Source: an uncultured Clostridiaceae bacterium (lineage in GTDB: Bacteria > Bacillota > Clostridia > TANB77 > CAG-508). Taken from it: 11,044 nt of DNA. Made by a program: the position numbers and the translations under genes. The number at the start of each line of letters is the position of its first letter. Within the stretch, counting starts at the first letter, position 1. Positions 1-6,845 of the stretch are shown one piece after another. The DNA lies in the NCBI GenBank assembly GCA_958402495.1, contig CATXTS010000060.1, positions 1 to 11,044 on the forward strand, read 5' to 3'. The notes under the pieces are model-generated. The model ran no database searches, was not told the DNA's origin, and saw nothing but the letters and a program-made list of their open reading frames with translations.

Positions 1-991
1 GAATACAAAATAAGATTAATTTACAAATATCACAAATAGGGAAATTAGCATTTTGATTCCAAAAAAAGTTTTTCATATTATCGCTACTAATAGCTAGTGG
101 AACAAAATTACTTTCAGAATAGTTTCCAGTCATAACATGTTCATTTTCACACAAAGAACAACTTTCAGAAGTTTTTTCTTTTAAATATTTTTGTATTTCT
201 TCTATAGTTTTATTTTTGTCTATATATTTTTGTATATTTGTATAAATTTGAACTACTTCCCTTGTAATTTTATTATCTTTTATTTTTGTTTCAATTATTT
301 GCTCTATTTCTTCTACACGGTACAATCCATTTATAATTTCTTGAATAAAGTCTAATTCTATAATATTACTAATATAATCTTTATACATTACTTCTTCTTG
401 TTCTTCAAAGCTTAATGCTGTTTTCAATACATTTAGGAAACTCGGTTGTCCAAAATAATTTTTAGATAATACACTTTTAAAAGAATTCATAGTTACAATT
501 TTATTAATTTTTTCCTTTTGCATTTCTACAATTAATTCATTTTGTATGCTATCTAATTGTTCTATTTGTTCTTTTGTTCTAATGTCATCTATTCGATTAT
601 ATTGTTCTAACATATTTTCATAAGATTCCTGATTAATTTTTTTAACTTTATCTAAATATGTCTTTATAACCGTTTTTATATATTTTTTTTCCGACTTTAT
701 TTTTTCTTGTATATTTTTCTTCTCAGCAACTTGTTCTGATTCTCTTTCTAAATTATTTCTAATTTTAGAAAAAGATATTTTTATTTTTTCAGCATTTTTT
801 TCTGCTACATTATAAATATCGTAAAAATATGTAAAATATAATTGATGAAAATTCTTCAAATCTTTTGTATCAAATTCAATAAAATTGGTACCTATTGTAA
901 TACCTTGCTTTTTGCTATATTCCCATATTCTCAAAAATCCAATAACACCTGCATTAAAAAACCATTCTCTTAGGTATACTTTTACTTTCAT
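1..991 (-). CDS. cas8b1: Type I-B CRISPR Cascade large subunit Cas8b1/Cst1 (5' part, cut by the left edge)
   Basis: I translated the reverse strand by hand from the ATG at 991 and found 330 open codons running off the left edge, so the C-terminus is missing. The protein is basic and rich in K, E and I, with a long helical stretch (about residues 60-160). It contains the motif NYFGQPSFLN (about 178-187), typical of Cst1/Cas8 proteins. Two CxxC pairs (C278/C281 and C320/C323) form the zinc-finger-like CXXC-CXXC signature that defines the Cst1 family. In this family the protein is the large subunit of the type I-B Cascade complex and takes part in PAM recognition and target binding; that role is family knowledge. 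A strong AAGGAGGAG ribosome site ends a few bases before the ATG. The gene begins 13 nt after the cas6 stop, so they are co-transcribed. By the usual order, cas7, cas5 and cas3 should follow off the window. Confidence 0.9.
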   Translation of the reverse strand, partial: MKVKVYLREWFFNAGVIGFLRIWEYSKKQGITIGTNFIEFDTKDLKNFHQLYFTYFYDIYNVAEKNAEKIKISFSKIRNNLERESEQVAEKKNIQEKIKSEKKYIKTVIKTYLDKVKKINQESYENMLEQYNRIDDIRTKEQIEQLDSIQNELIVEMQKEKINKIVTMNSFKSVLSKNYFGQPSFLNVLKTALSFEEQEEVMYKDYISNIIELDFIQEIINGLYRVEEIEQIIETKIKDNKITREVVQIYTNIQKYIDKNKTIEEIQKYLKEKTSESCSLCENEHVMTGNYSESNFVPLAISSDNMKNFFWNQNANFPICDICKLILFCI

Positions 992-1004
992 TTGCTCCTC
1001 CTTT

Positions 1005-1718
1005 CTAACATATTTCAAACATGCCAAATCCCATTGCTTTTTTGGTACCAATTCCTGCTTTATATAGATAATCTAATAATTCTATTTTTCCTTCTAATTG
1101 AAAAGTACCTATGGAACATTCTAACATCTTCTCATACACAGGGATTACTATCTTTTTAGCTTGTATTGGTTTTATATCAAATCCATTTAGAATATGCTTA
1201 TCTATATTTTCTGGCTGTAGCTGTTCTTCTATATTAATACAAAGATATTTTTTAAATTCTTCCCTTTCATAAGCATAATACATATCCTTTAGTGTTTCTC
1301 TATTATGATTTCTAACGACTAATGGTGATTCCATTTTTATAGTTACTTTTTCTGTTACTATTTCTTTTTCTGGAATCATTATCAGTTGCATTAATGTCAT
1401 AGAGTTTTGAAATAAAGAAAACTTTTTGAATTTTTGCCCTAGAAAAGAATTATATAAGTGTAGAGCATGACTATAATTATAGGCAGAAAATAAAACAGAA
1501 AATCGATTATCTTTCATGATAATTTCTTCTTTTCCAAACTGAGGAGCAGATAAAATAGGCGCAAAAGTAAATGTCTTTTTCTGGTTTGCATGATACATTT
1601 CTTGAAATAAATTTTCGTCATATTCTTGTATGGCATGTTTAATCCAACTAAGAATGCTTTTTCTATATTGTATATCCAATTTTGGATTTTCTAGTTCAAA
1701 AGATAATTTTAATCTCAT
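1005..1718 (-). CDS. cas6: CRISPR pre-crRNA endoribonuclease Cas6 (type I-B)
   Basis: This 237-residue protein has the length and features of Cas6, the metal-independent RNase that cuts CRISPR repeat RNA to make crRNAs. The start of the first ferredoxin-like (RAMP) fold is the MRLKLSFELE strand. A histidine at 43, just before a FTFAPIL segment (about 50-56), sits where the catalytic His of many Cas6 proteins lies. The C-terminal glycine-rich RNA-binding loop is clear: G222-I-G224, then G230-F-G232-M. The start is secure because an almost ideal AAAGGAGGTG site lies 5 nt upstream of the ATG. It is the first gene of the cas operon, followed after 13 nt by cas8b1. The upstream region holds a candidate promoter with a Spo0A-box-like element. 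The catalytic assignment of His43 is by position only. Confidence 0.92.
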   Translation of the reverse strand: MRLKLSFELENPKLDIQYRKSILSWIKHAIQEYDENLFQEMYHANQKKTFTFAPILSAPQFGKEEIIMKDNRFSVLFSAYNYSHALHLYNSFLGQKFKKFSLFQNSMTLMQLIMIPEKEIVTEKVTIKMESPLVVRNHNRETLKDMYYAYEREEFKKYLCINIEEQLQPENIDKHILNGFDIKPIQAKKIVIPVYEKMLECSIGTFQLEGKIELLDYLYKAGIGTKKAMGFGMFEIC

Positions 1719-1771
1719 AATTTCACCTCCTTTATGGTTATTCTATTTTGTCCTTCTTTGTCTCTTTTTGT

Positions 1772-1805
1772 ATTATATAATCTTATAAGTGAAAATGTTG
1801 TCGAA
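1772..1805 (-). promoter_or_regulatory. Candidate cas6 operon promoter with Spo0A-box-like element
   Basis: On the minus strand there is a TATAAT at 1777-1772. TTCGACA (the complement of the Spo0A box TGTCGAA) lies at 1805-1799, with 21 bp between TCGACA and TATAAT. A 21-bp spacer is too long for an ordinary sigma-A promoter, but Spo0A-activated promoters are known to tolerate long spacing with the box near -35. TTATAT (1780-1775) with 18-bp spacing is an alternative -10. The same arrangement occurs upstream of the PHP-ATPase gene. The assignment is inference from motifs alone. Confidence 0.45.
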
Positions 1806-1856
1806 TTTTGTAATGTTTGCAACTTATTTCACAAATTCTTTTGTAAAAACTATTTT

Positions 1857-2132
1857 TTATTCTCTTGGCAAATTTAATAGGTCATCCAAAGAATAAGTAG
1901 TTGTTTCTGCACAAACATATTTTTCTCCATCTCCATTTAACACAGCTTTTAAACGTGGATATGGTTTAACATTTACATATATGACTCTGTCTTGATTTTT
2001 TATGAAATCATATACAGCATCTTTTTTATAGTAACTACTTTTTGGGTAGCCTTCTAGATAAATAGAATCTATTTCTAATAAATTCTCTGATTGCCTACAA
2101 CCGCTTTTCATTTTAATTTTTGTTGCTTTCAT
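1857..2132 (-). CDS. DUF3892-like small protein
   Basis: This is a 91-residue protein of unknown function. It resembles the DUF3892 family from memory: a basic start (MKATKIKMKSG), a KDAVYDFIKN segment (about 38-47), a central strand VIYVNVKPYPRLKAVLNGDG (51-70) and an ending KYVCAETTTYSLDDLLNLP (about 72-90) with the family's characteristic DNLL/DDLLNLP close. No signal peptide or membrane segment is visible. The start is supported by a GGAGGG site about 6 nt upstream. It lies in the same direction as cas6, 138 bp upstream of it, with no convincing terminator between, so read-through into the cas operon is possible. A link with CRISPR function cannot be claimed, since such small proteins occur widely in Bacillota. 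Confidence 0.75.
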   Translation of the reverse strand: MKATKIKMKSGCRQSENLLEIDSIYLEGYPKSSYYKKDAVYDFIKNQDRVIYVNVKPYPRLKAVLNGDGEKYVCAETTTYSLDDLLNLPRE

Positions 2133-2330
2133 AAATTTCCCTCCTCTAACTTAATGGCAATGTAAAGTTCATCTATAAAACACGTCTTAAAGTATTGATA
2201 TTAAAGCATTTCTGCTAAAATATGTTTTCCTTCCTTAGATTAACTCAATTATGTATCCTCTTAACTAAAATTTATGTGCTTTTAAAATTTTATAAAGCAT
2301 ATTATAATTAAGTTAGAAGATATGTCTTTA

Positions 2331-2459
2331 TTAATTTATGTCCACCAGTCTTTTATATTTTACCTTACGCTATCCAATTCATAATATTCTTTTCCTTCTA
2401 CACTATTTAAATTAAACTTTTTTTAAATACTCTAAATTTCTTATTTCTTTAAATTCCAT
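2331..2459 (-). pseudogene. Possible decayed gene fragment with two frameshifts
   Basis: Three consecutive peptide pieces on the minus strand look protein-like but sit in different frames. They are MEFKEIRNLEYLKK (2459-2418), FNLNSVEGKEYYELDSVR then a stop (2416-2360), and VKYKRLVDIN then a stop (2363-2331). The first break falls in a run of seven A residues, a typical slippage site. There is no ribosome site before the ATG. The composition, rich in K, E, L and Y, resembles the real genes here, but random AT-rich DNA can also give such peptides. The parent gene is not recognised. Confidence 0.25.
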
Positions 2460-2645
2460 TTTGTTTATATTCTATATTTCATATTTTGGATATATTATAT
2501 CTCTTTTTTTACAGAATCCTATATTGCTTACCAAAATGATAAAATACCATTTTAGAGCAAATAATATTTTAAATAAATATGGTATTCACTGTATGAATCT
2601 TCACATTTTGCAACTAACATTTTTTTACAATTTTTCTACATATCC

Positions 2646-2674
2646 TTGCTCATTTCTACAAATTCTTATATAAT
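2646..2674 (+). promoter_or_regulatory. Promoter of the Sau3AI-like restriction gene
   Basis: TTGCTC (2646-2651) and a perfect TATAAT (2669-2674) are separated by exactly 17 bp. Transcription would begin near 2681, which puts the GGAGG ribosome site (2681-2685) at the very 5' end of the mRNA and gives a leader of about 10 nt. This also rules out the in-frame ATG at 2646, which lies inside the -35 box. Confidence 0.65.
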
Positions 2675-2690
2675 ATGCACGGAGGAAAAT

Positions 2691-4079
2691 ATGATGGATA
2701 ATTTGCCTTACATAAAAAGTTCTAAAGAATCAATTGTACAATATGCTCTTAATTTAAAAGGAAAAACATTTAAGGATGTATTATTAAGCGACCTCAATAC
2801 AACAGATAAAGATAAAACATTATTATTAGAATATTATAACAATCCTAGATTGAAAGGTTCTTTAGGGCAATTAATAGAAAAACATTTCTTTTTCTATGAC
2901 ATAAATAGTAAGTCTGAAGCTGATTTTAATGAAGCAGGAGTTGAATTAAAAGTTACACCCTATATTATAAAATCTAATGGGGAATTAAGAGCAAAAGAAA
3001 GACTAGTTCTAAGCATTATTAACTACATGAAAGATTATAAAGAAGAAGATTTTTTAAAAAGCCATGTGTATAAAAAGTGTACTTTAATGTTGTTAATTTA
3101 TTACTTATATGAACCAAATAAAGAAAGATTAGATTATTTAATAACCTACATTAAACTCTTCCAATTTATAGAAAAAGATTTAGAAATTATAAAAAATGAT
3201 TATAAAATCATTATTGATAAAATAAAAAATGGTAAAGCAGATGAAATATCCGAAGGAGATACAAATTATTTAGGTGCTTGTACAAAAGGTGCAAATTCAG
3301 ATTCTCTAAGAGAGCAACCTTTTAGTAATCAAAAAGCTATGCAAAGAGCTTTCTGTTTGAAAAATTCCTATATGTCTTATATTTTAAACCATTATATTGT
3401 AAGTCACACCGAAGAATATGAATCTGTAGTAAAAGATGCTCATATTTTAAAAGAAAAAACTCTGGAACAATATATCATTAGCAAACTGGAACCTTATTAT
3501 AATCAGGATATTTCATTTTTAAAACATAAGTTTCATATTCCCTATCAGATTACTAATAAATCTTTCACATATTTACTAGCAAAAGGAATGTTAGAAGTTG
3601 TTAATGAGAAAATCGAAGAATTTGAAAAAGCGAATATTAAAATTAAAGCGATTAGATTAAAGCTAGATGGCACACCAAAAGAATCTATGTCTTTTCCGAC
3701 CTTCCAATATACTGAAATTGTAAAAGAAAACTGGCTAAATTCTGAATTTTATGAGACTTTTTCAACTACTAAATATCTATTTATAATATATCAGTATATA
3801 GATGATAATAATTTAATCTTTAAAAAAGCTATGTTTTGGAATGTACCAGAGAAAGATTTAAATACGGAAATAAAAAGGGTTTGGGAAAATACTACAGAAA
3901 AAATAAAAAATAATGAATATGACAATTTACCAAAAATATCAGAAAGTCCCATATTGCATGTTAGACCTCATGCTAGAAATGCTCAAGATACTTATCCAAC
4001 ACTAGATGGTAAACAAGCAATAAAAAAATGTTTTTGGTTAAATGCCAATTATATAAAACAACAGATAGGAGGAAATTGA
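2691..4079 (+). CDS. Sau3AI/MutH-family type II restriction endonuclease (predicted GATC)
   Basis: This 462-residue protein resembles Sau3AI (489 aa), which cuts GATC. The N-terminal MutH-like catalytic domain (about 45-200) shows the expected residues: E63 in GSLGQLIEKHF, D78 in EADF, then E85-x-K87 in GVELKVTPY. The AKERLVLSIINY segment (101-112) follows. D78 to E85 is seven residues, as in MutH (D70/E77/K79). The C-terminal half (about 240-450) ends in HVRPHARNAQDTYP (423-436) and KQAIKKCFWLNANYI. This corresponds to the second, catalytically dead MutH-like domain that Sau3AI uses for allosteric (type IIE) DNA binding. Two adjacent ATGs (2691, 2694) follow GGAGG; 2691 is chosen, but 2694 has the better spacing. 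The gene is followed after 2 nt by the EVE/NucS-like gene and is convergent with its methyltransferase. GATC specificity is inferred from family membership. Confidence 0.9.
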   Translation: MMDNLPYIKSSKESIVQYALNLKGKTFKDVLLSDLNTTDKDKTLLLEYYNNPRLKGSLGQLIEKHFFFYDINSKSEADFNEAGVELKVTPYIIKSNGELRAKERLVLSIINYMKDYKEEDFLKSHVYKKCTLMLLIYYLYEPNKERLDYLITYIKLFQFIEKDLEIIKNDYKIIIDKIKNGKADEISEGDTNYLGACTKGANSDSLREQPFSNQKAMQRAFCLKNSYMSYILNHYIVSHTEEYESVVKDAHILKEKTLEQYIISKLEPYYNQDISFLKHKFHIPYQITNKSFTYLLAKGMLEVVNEKIEEFEKANIKIKAIRLKLDGTPKESMSFPTFQYTEIVKENWLNSEFYETFSTTKYLFIIYQYIDDNNLIFKKAMFWNVPEKDLNTEIKRVWENTTEKIKNNEYDNLPKISESPILHVRPHARNAQDTYPTLDGKQAIKKCFWLNANYIKQQIGGN

Positions 4080-4081
4080 TT

Positions 4082-5215
4082 ATGGCAGGATATATTTTTT
4101 CATTGGGAAAGGATAATGCAAAAGAAATTTTAAAAAATTGCATATATAATGGCTGCTACTCAACAAATATGAAACCAATAACTGCATCTACAAGAAATTT
4201 TATACCATTTGAAGGTACGTTTGCAGATTATTGTAGTATGAAGCCTGGAGATAATATATATTTCTTTACTAATAGGAAAATATTTGGTATTGGAGAATTA
4301 ATTTGTATTGGTAATGATTGTAAATTTGTCAATTATCCGACAGCTTCTAATCCAGTTCAGGAGGATTATAGCAAAATATCTGAAGAAATGATATTAAATG
4401 ATGGCGCTTTAAATGTTAACAATCGTTGGATATGCATTTTTAAACCTGCACCATGTTTTTACTGTACACCAGTAGACATGGATGATGTTCTTTCCTATAA
4501 GCCTAATACTTTTAAGAGTTTAAGAACATTTTGGAAAAAATCATTTACCAAAATAGACGATGAAGAGAACAATTCATTGAAAGAATTTATACTATTACGT
4601 AATCAAAATACTATTGATACCTATGCATTTTCTTCAAACTTTCATAAAGAAAATGAAAGTAAGTTTAAAAATAAGGATTATTTATTATCTTATAATCCTA
4701 TTCTTGCTTTTTCATCTACACAGGACCATATAATAAAGCACGAAATGGCGCTAGAGTCGGCTGTAATCTTGGAATTGTCTAATAATAAGCATTCACCTTT
4801 TGGTAACTGGGATTATATCTCTCATCAGGTTGAAGCATCTCCTTTTAAGCCTGTAGATTATATGGATAAAATTGATATTTTTGGATATAAGTTTCTTCCT
4901 AATACAAAGATAATCTCTAGATATTTAATTATAGAAAATAAAAACGAAGAAGCAACCTTAGAAACTGCTGAACAAATAAGTAAATATGTCGATTGGGTAG
5001 TAAAAAACTATGCTTATGGAAATTATGAAATGGTAGAAGCCTATATTGTTGCACCTAAATTTTCTGAAGACTTACTAAAAAGTGGAAAATTTGTTGTTGA
5101 GCGAAAATATATTATTTCTAGTCATCCTGTAGAAAATAGGACATGGAATAATTTAAATTTTGTATCTTACTGTTATTTAGATAATCAATTAACATTTAAA
5201 AAAGAAGGAATTTAG
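4082..5215 (+). CDS. EVE/PUA-like plus NucS-like PD-(D/E)XK putative nuclease in the restriction cassette
   Basis: A 377-residue protein of unrecognised family. The N-terminal part (about 1-130) looks like a PUA/EVE-type fold: MAGYIFSLGK at the start and GDNIYFFTNRKIFGIGEL (57-73). Such folds often bind modified bases or RNA. The C-terminal part (about 215-330) resembles the NucS/DUF91 branch of PD-(D/E)XK nucleases: HEMALESAVI (220-229), HQVEAS (248-253), D265 in KIDIFGY, E285-N-K287 and EQISKYVDWV (297-306). D265, E285, K287 and Q298 would be the active-site set. The ATG at 4082 is preceded by AGGAGG (4067-4072) inside the end of the restriction gene, 2 nt after its stop, so translation is coupled. 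It may help restriction, act on modified or mismatched DNA, or replace lost activity. The domain calls are pattern recognition, not a search. Confidence 0.6.
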   Translation: MAGYIFSLGKDNAKEILKNCIYNGCYSTNMKPITASTRNFIPFEGTFADYCSMKPGDNIYFFTNRKIFGIGELICIGNDCKFVNYPTASNPVQEDYSKISEEMILNDGALNVNNRWICIFKPAPCFYCTPVDMDDVLSYKPNTFKSLRTFWKKSFTKIDDEENNSLKEFILLRNQNTIDTYAFSSNFHKENESKFKNKDYLLSYNPILAFSSTQDHIIKHEMALESAVILELSNNKHSPFGNWDYISHQVEASPFKPVDYMDKIDIFGYKFLPNTKIISRYLIIENKNEEATLETAEQISKYVDWVVKNYAYGNYEMVEAYIVAPKFSEDLLKSGKFVVERKYIISSHPVENRTWNNLNFVSYCYLDNQLTFKKEGI

Positions 5216-5228
5216 TTTCCTTCTTTTT
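5199..5228. terminator. Symmetrical bidirectional terminator at overlapping stop codons
   Basis: A perfect 12-bp inverted repeat (AAAAAGAAGGAA at 5199-5210 and its complement at 5217-5228) has a 6-nt loop, TTTAGT. The left arm begins in an A run and the right arm ends in a T run, so either strand gives a hairpin with a U tract. The loop and arms contain both stop codons of the convergent genes (plus TAG 5213-5215, minus TAA 5214-5212), so one element can serve both transcripts. The stem is rather A/T-rich. Confidence 0.65.
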
Positions 5229-6423
5229 CAAATATTTCATTCAATCTTATTCCCATTTTTTCAATAAGTCCAACTACTAATGCATTTCCCATACAGAAAT
5301 ATCTAAATTTTTGTGGCATTCCTGTATCTGTCCAATTATCAGGAAATCCATTTATTCTTTCTGTTTCTAATGGTGTTAATATTCTATAACATTTACTCTT
5401 TGGATCTTCTATTACATGCGTACTTCTATTTAGGCTTCCCTCACTTGTAAGCATTGTTCTCGCTGGTTTTTCTAAAGAATCCGGAAAGGCTATTGCCCCT
5501 TCTCTAAAATGATATTCATATGGTGTTCCTTTCTTTCTTAATATATCTTTTGCTCCTTTTAAATAACTCCATTTTTTTAAGTTACTACTCAAATAATATT
5601 TATCATCGACGCCATCTTTTTCTATAATCTTATTTAGCGCTGTTGATTTTACCTCAATAGGTGTTACATTTTCAGTATATATTTTCCCATTTCTCATTAC
5701 GCCGGCATTTTTAAAATCCATTTTAAAATGTTCAGAAACATCATAAACATCATCATATTTAAAGTCATATATCTTTCCATCCGCATCATTTTCAATATCA
5801 AATTGTTTTATAAAAAACCCACTTTCATGAATTACTTTTTCTAAACTTTCCTTCTCGATTTCACTATAATATTTCGTTGTATTTTTACAAGCAAATATAA
5901 ATGTTCTTCTTCTTCTTTGAGCAAATCCATATTCGGCAGCATTAATGACCCTCCACTCGACTGCATACCCCAAATCATTAAAACATGCTAATATTACTCC
6001 AAAATCTCTTCCTTTTTGCTTTGTTGGTGATTTTAATATTCTATCTACATTTTCAAGTAAAACAAAACTAGGTGATTTTTTTTCTAGTATTTCTCTTATT
6101 TGCCACCAAAGCACTCCTTTTTTTCCTTCTATCCCTTTTGCTCCTGTTTTGGCCACAGAGTAGTCTTGACAAGGAAATCCTCCTACTAACAAATTATGGT
6201 TAGGAATCGTATTTTTATCTATTAATGATATATCCTCATTTACATATTTATTTTCATTTCCGAAGTGATTTATATAACAGTCAAAGGCATATTGAGATTT
6301 CTTCCCGGGTTCCCATTGATTGGCCCATACAGTATTCCAATTAGAATCCGTTTTTTCTAATCCAACTCTAAATCCTCCAACTCCTGCAAATAATTCGCAA
6401 ACTGTTTTATCCATTTTGTTCAT
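5212..6423 (-). CDS. C5-cytosine DNA methyltransferase, predicted GATC-specific (M.Sau3AI-like)
   Basis: The protein has 403 residues from the ATG at 6423. Conserved C5-methyltransferase blocks appear in order: motif I FAGVGG (12-17) for S-adenosylmethionine, motif IV GGFPCQDYS (81-89) with catalytic Cys85, motif VI ENV (124-126), motif VIII QRRRR (169-173), a target-recognition region (about 185-320) and motif X GNALVVGLIEKMG (379-391). It would methylate cytosine in the recognition site of the neighbouring endonuclease, protecting host DNA; GATC is inferred from the Sau3AI-like partner. ATGs further upstream at 6483 and 6441 are excluded because a strong promoter (6440-6468) overlaps them. 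GAGG sits 5 nt before 6423; the ATG at 6414, 9 nt after AAGGA, is an alternative. Its 3' end overlaps the convergent gene by 4 nt. No separate controller protein is seen. Confidence 0.92.
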   Translation of the reverse strand: MNKMDKTVCELFAGVGGFRVGLEKTDSNWNTVWANQWEPGKKSQYAFDCYINHFGNENKYVNEDISLIDKNTIPNHNLLVGGFPCQDYSVAKTGAKGIEGKKGVLWWQIREILEKKSPSFVLLENVDRILKSPTKQKGRDFGVILACFNDLGYAVEWRVINAAEYGFAQRRRRTFIFACKNTTKYYSEIEKESLEKVIHESGFFIKQFDIENDADGKIYDFKYDDVYDVSEHFKMDFKNAGVMRNGKIYTENVTPIEVKSTALNKIIEKDGVDDKYYLSSNLKKWSYLKGAKDILRKKGTPYEYHFREGAIAFPDSLEKPARTMLTSEGSLNRSTHVIEDPKSKCYRILTPLETERINGFPDNWTDTGMPQKFRYFCMGNALVVGLIEKMGIRLNEIFEKEGN

Positions 6424-6439
6424 TCCTTCCTCTTTGCTC

Positions 6440-6472
6440 ATTATATAATTTTTTATATGTTTTGTAAAGATC
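6440..6472 (-). promoter_or_regulatory. Methyltransferase promoter with a GATC site abutting the -35 box
   Basis: On the minus strand TTTACA (6468-6463) and TATAAT (6445-6440) are separated by exactly 17 bp, giving a strong sigma-A-type promoter. Transcription would start near 6433, about 10 nt before the ATG, so the leader is very short. A GATC (6472-6469), within AAAGATCTTT, directly touches the -35 box. If GATC is the target of this system, the methyltransferase could sense methylation at or bind to its own promoter. That last step is inference. Confidence 0.7.
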
Positions 6473-6583
6473 TTTTTGTACATTTTTTATAAAATTTTGT
6501 ATTTCGTTTCCCTACTTCTATATAAGAATATGTTTTTATACTTTTTTATAATTAATCTATAAACAAAAAATTCGATTATATGC

Positions 6584-6622
6584 ACAAGACTCCATCTTAC
6601 GACCTTCGCGTTATGAGCGAGA
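6584..6622 (-). pseudogene. Degenerate 3' part of a tRNA with CAT anticodon (possible att site remnant)
   Basis: Reading the minus strand, one finds in order an anticodon stem-loop with loop CTCATAA (6617-6611; anticodon CAT), a canonical 5-nt variable loop AGGTC (6605-6601) and a T arm. The anticodon stem pairs four of five positions, with a T/C mismatch between 6620 and 6608. The T stem GTAAG/CTTGT pairs at all five positions, two of them wobble. The T loop ATGGAGT differs from the usual TTCGAGT at two positions. The D arm and 5' half are absent upstream, and no CCA follows. Elements that integrate into tRNA genes leave such 3' copies at one end. It should not be a functional tRNA. Confidence 0.65.
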
Positions 6623-6735
6623 TTTGACTGGTTTTTGTGGGTTTGTGAAATTAGAGCTTTTGTTGGTATATTACTATTTACAAGAGTTTTGGTTTATAGA
6701 ACATTTGTGCATTTTTAGGACTTTTTTTGAGATTG

Positions 6736-6757
6736 TTTTACCCAATTTTTACCCAAT
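6736..6757. repeat. Perfect tandem 11-bp direct repeat
   Basis: TTTTACCCAAT occurs twice in immediate succession (6736-6746 and 6747-6757), a period of about one helical turn. It lies about 115 bp from the tRNA remnant in a non-coding stretch. Paired sites one turn apart suit a DNA-binding protein such as a recombination accessory factor or integrase arm-site binding. No such protein is visible here. Confidence 0.6.
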
Positions 6758-6845
6758 GGGATTAGCACGTTTGTTCTTAGAAATTTGGTTTTTGTAGATT
6801 AGCTATTTTGAAAGAGAAAAATTTTAATTTTGGAGGTAATTTTTT

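Larger units (their letters stand above)
2133..2690. other. Gene-poor AT-rich spacer, about 560 bp
   Basis: This stretch separates the divergent DUF3892 gene and the restriction gene. It holds no convincing intact gene: the one sizeable open frame on the plus strand lacks a ribosome site and has a low-complexity hydrophobic translation. It contains the promoter of the restriction gene at its right end, a possible decayed gene fragment (2331-2459, minus) and an imperfect AT-rich palindrome at 2274-2302. Nothing else is recognisable. Confidence 0.6.
6484..6845. other. Non-coding junction region, about 360 bp
   Basis: No convincing gene is present between the methyltransferase and the small gene at 6846. 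The stretch holds a degenerate tRNA 3' part (6584-6622, minus) and a perfect tandem 11-bp repeat (6736-6757). Its middle part (about 6600-6770) is visibly richer in G than the flanks. It looks like the scar or end of an integrated element, although no integrase gene is in the window. Confidence 0.5.

Noticed and set aside
885..1067. Open frame on the plus strand of 60 codons
   Set aside because: It lies antisense to cas8b1 and cas6, lacks a ribosome site and has no protein-like composition.
2274..2302. Imperfect AT-rich palindrome
   Set aside because: It could form a hairpin, but such sequences are common at this base composition and there is no T tract or gene end to make it a terminator.
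2145..2317. 10-bp inverted repeat TCTAACTTAA / TTAAGTTAGA around the spacer upstream of the DUF3892 gene
   Set aside because: The arms are short, do not extend, and show no target duplication or transposase, so they are weak evidence for an inserted element.
2461..2673. Open frame on the plus strand of 70 codons
   Set aside because: Its hydrophobic, low-complexity translation comes from AT-rich spacer, there is no ribosome site, and its end overlaps the promoter of the restriction gene.
1719..2690. Possible CRISPR array near the cas genes
   Set aside because: I looked for regularly spaced repeats of about 30 bp in every spacer region and saw none; the array must lie outside the window.
5945..6163. 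Open frame on the plus strand inside the methyltransferase
   Set aside because: It is antisense to conserved methyltransferase motifs and has no ribosome site.
6700..6775. Possible tail of an integrase gene on the minus strand (peptide ending LGKNWVKQSQKKS)
   Set aside because: The frame is very short, and no catalytic tyrosine or other recombinase motif is visible; attractive only because of the tRNA remnant nearby.
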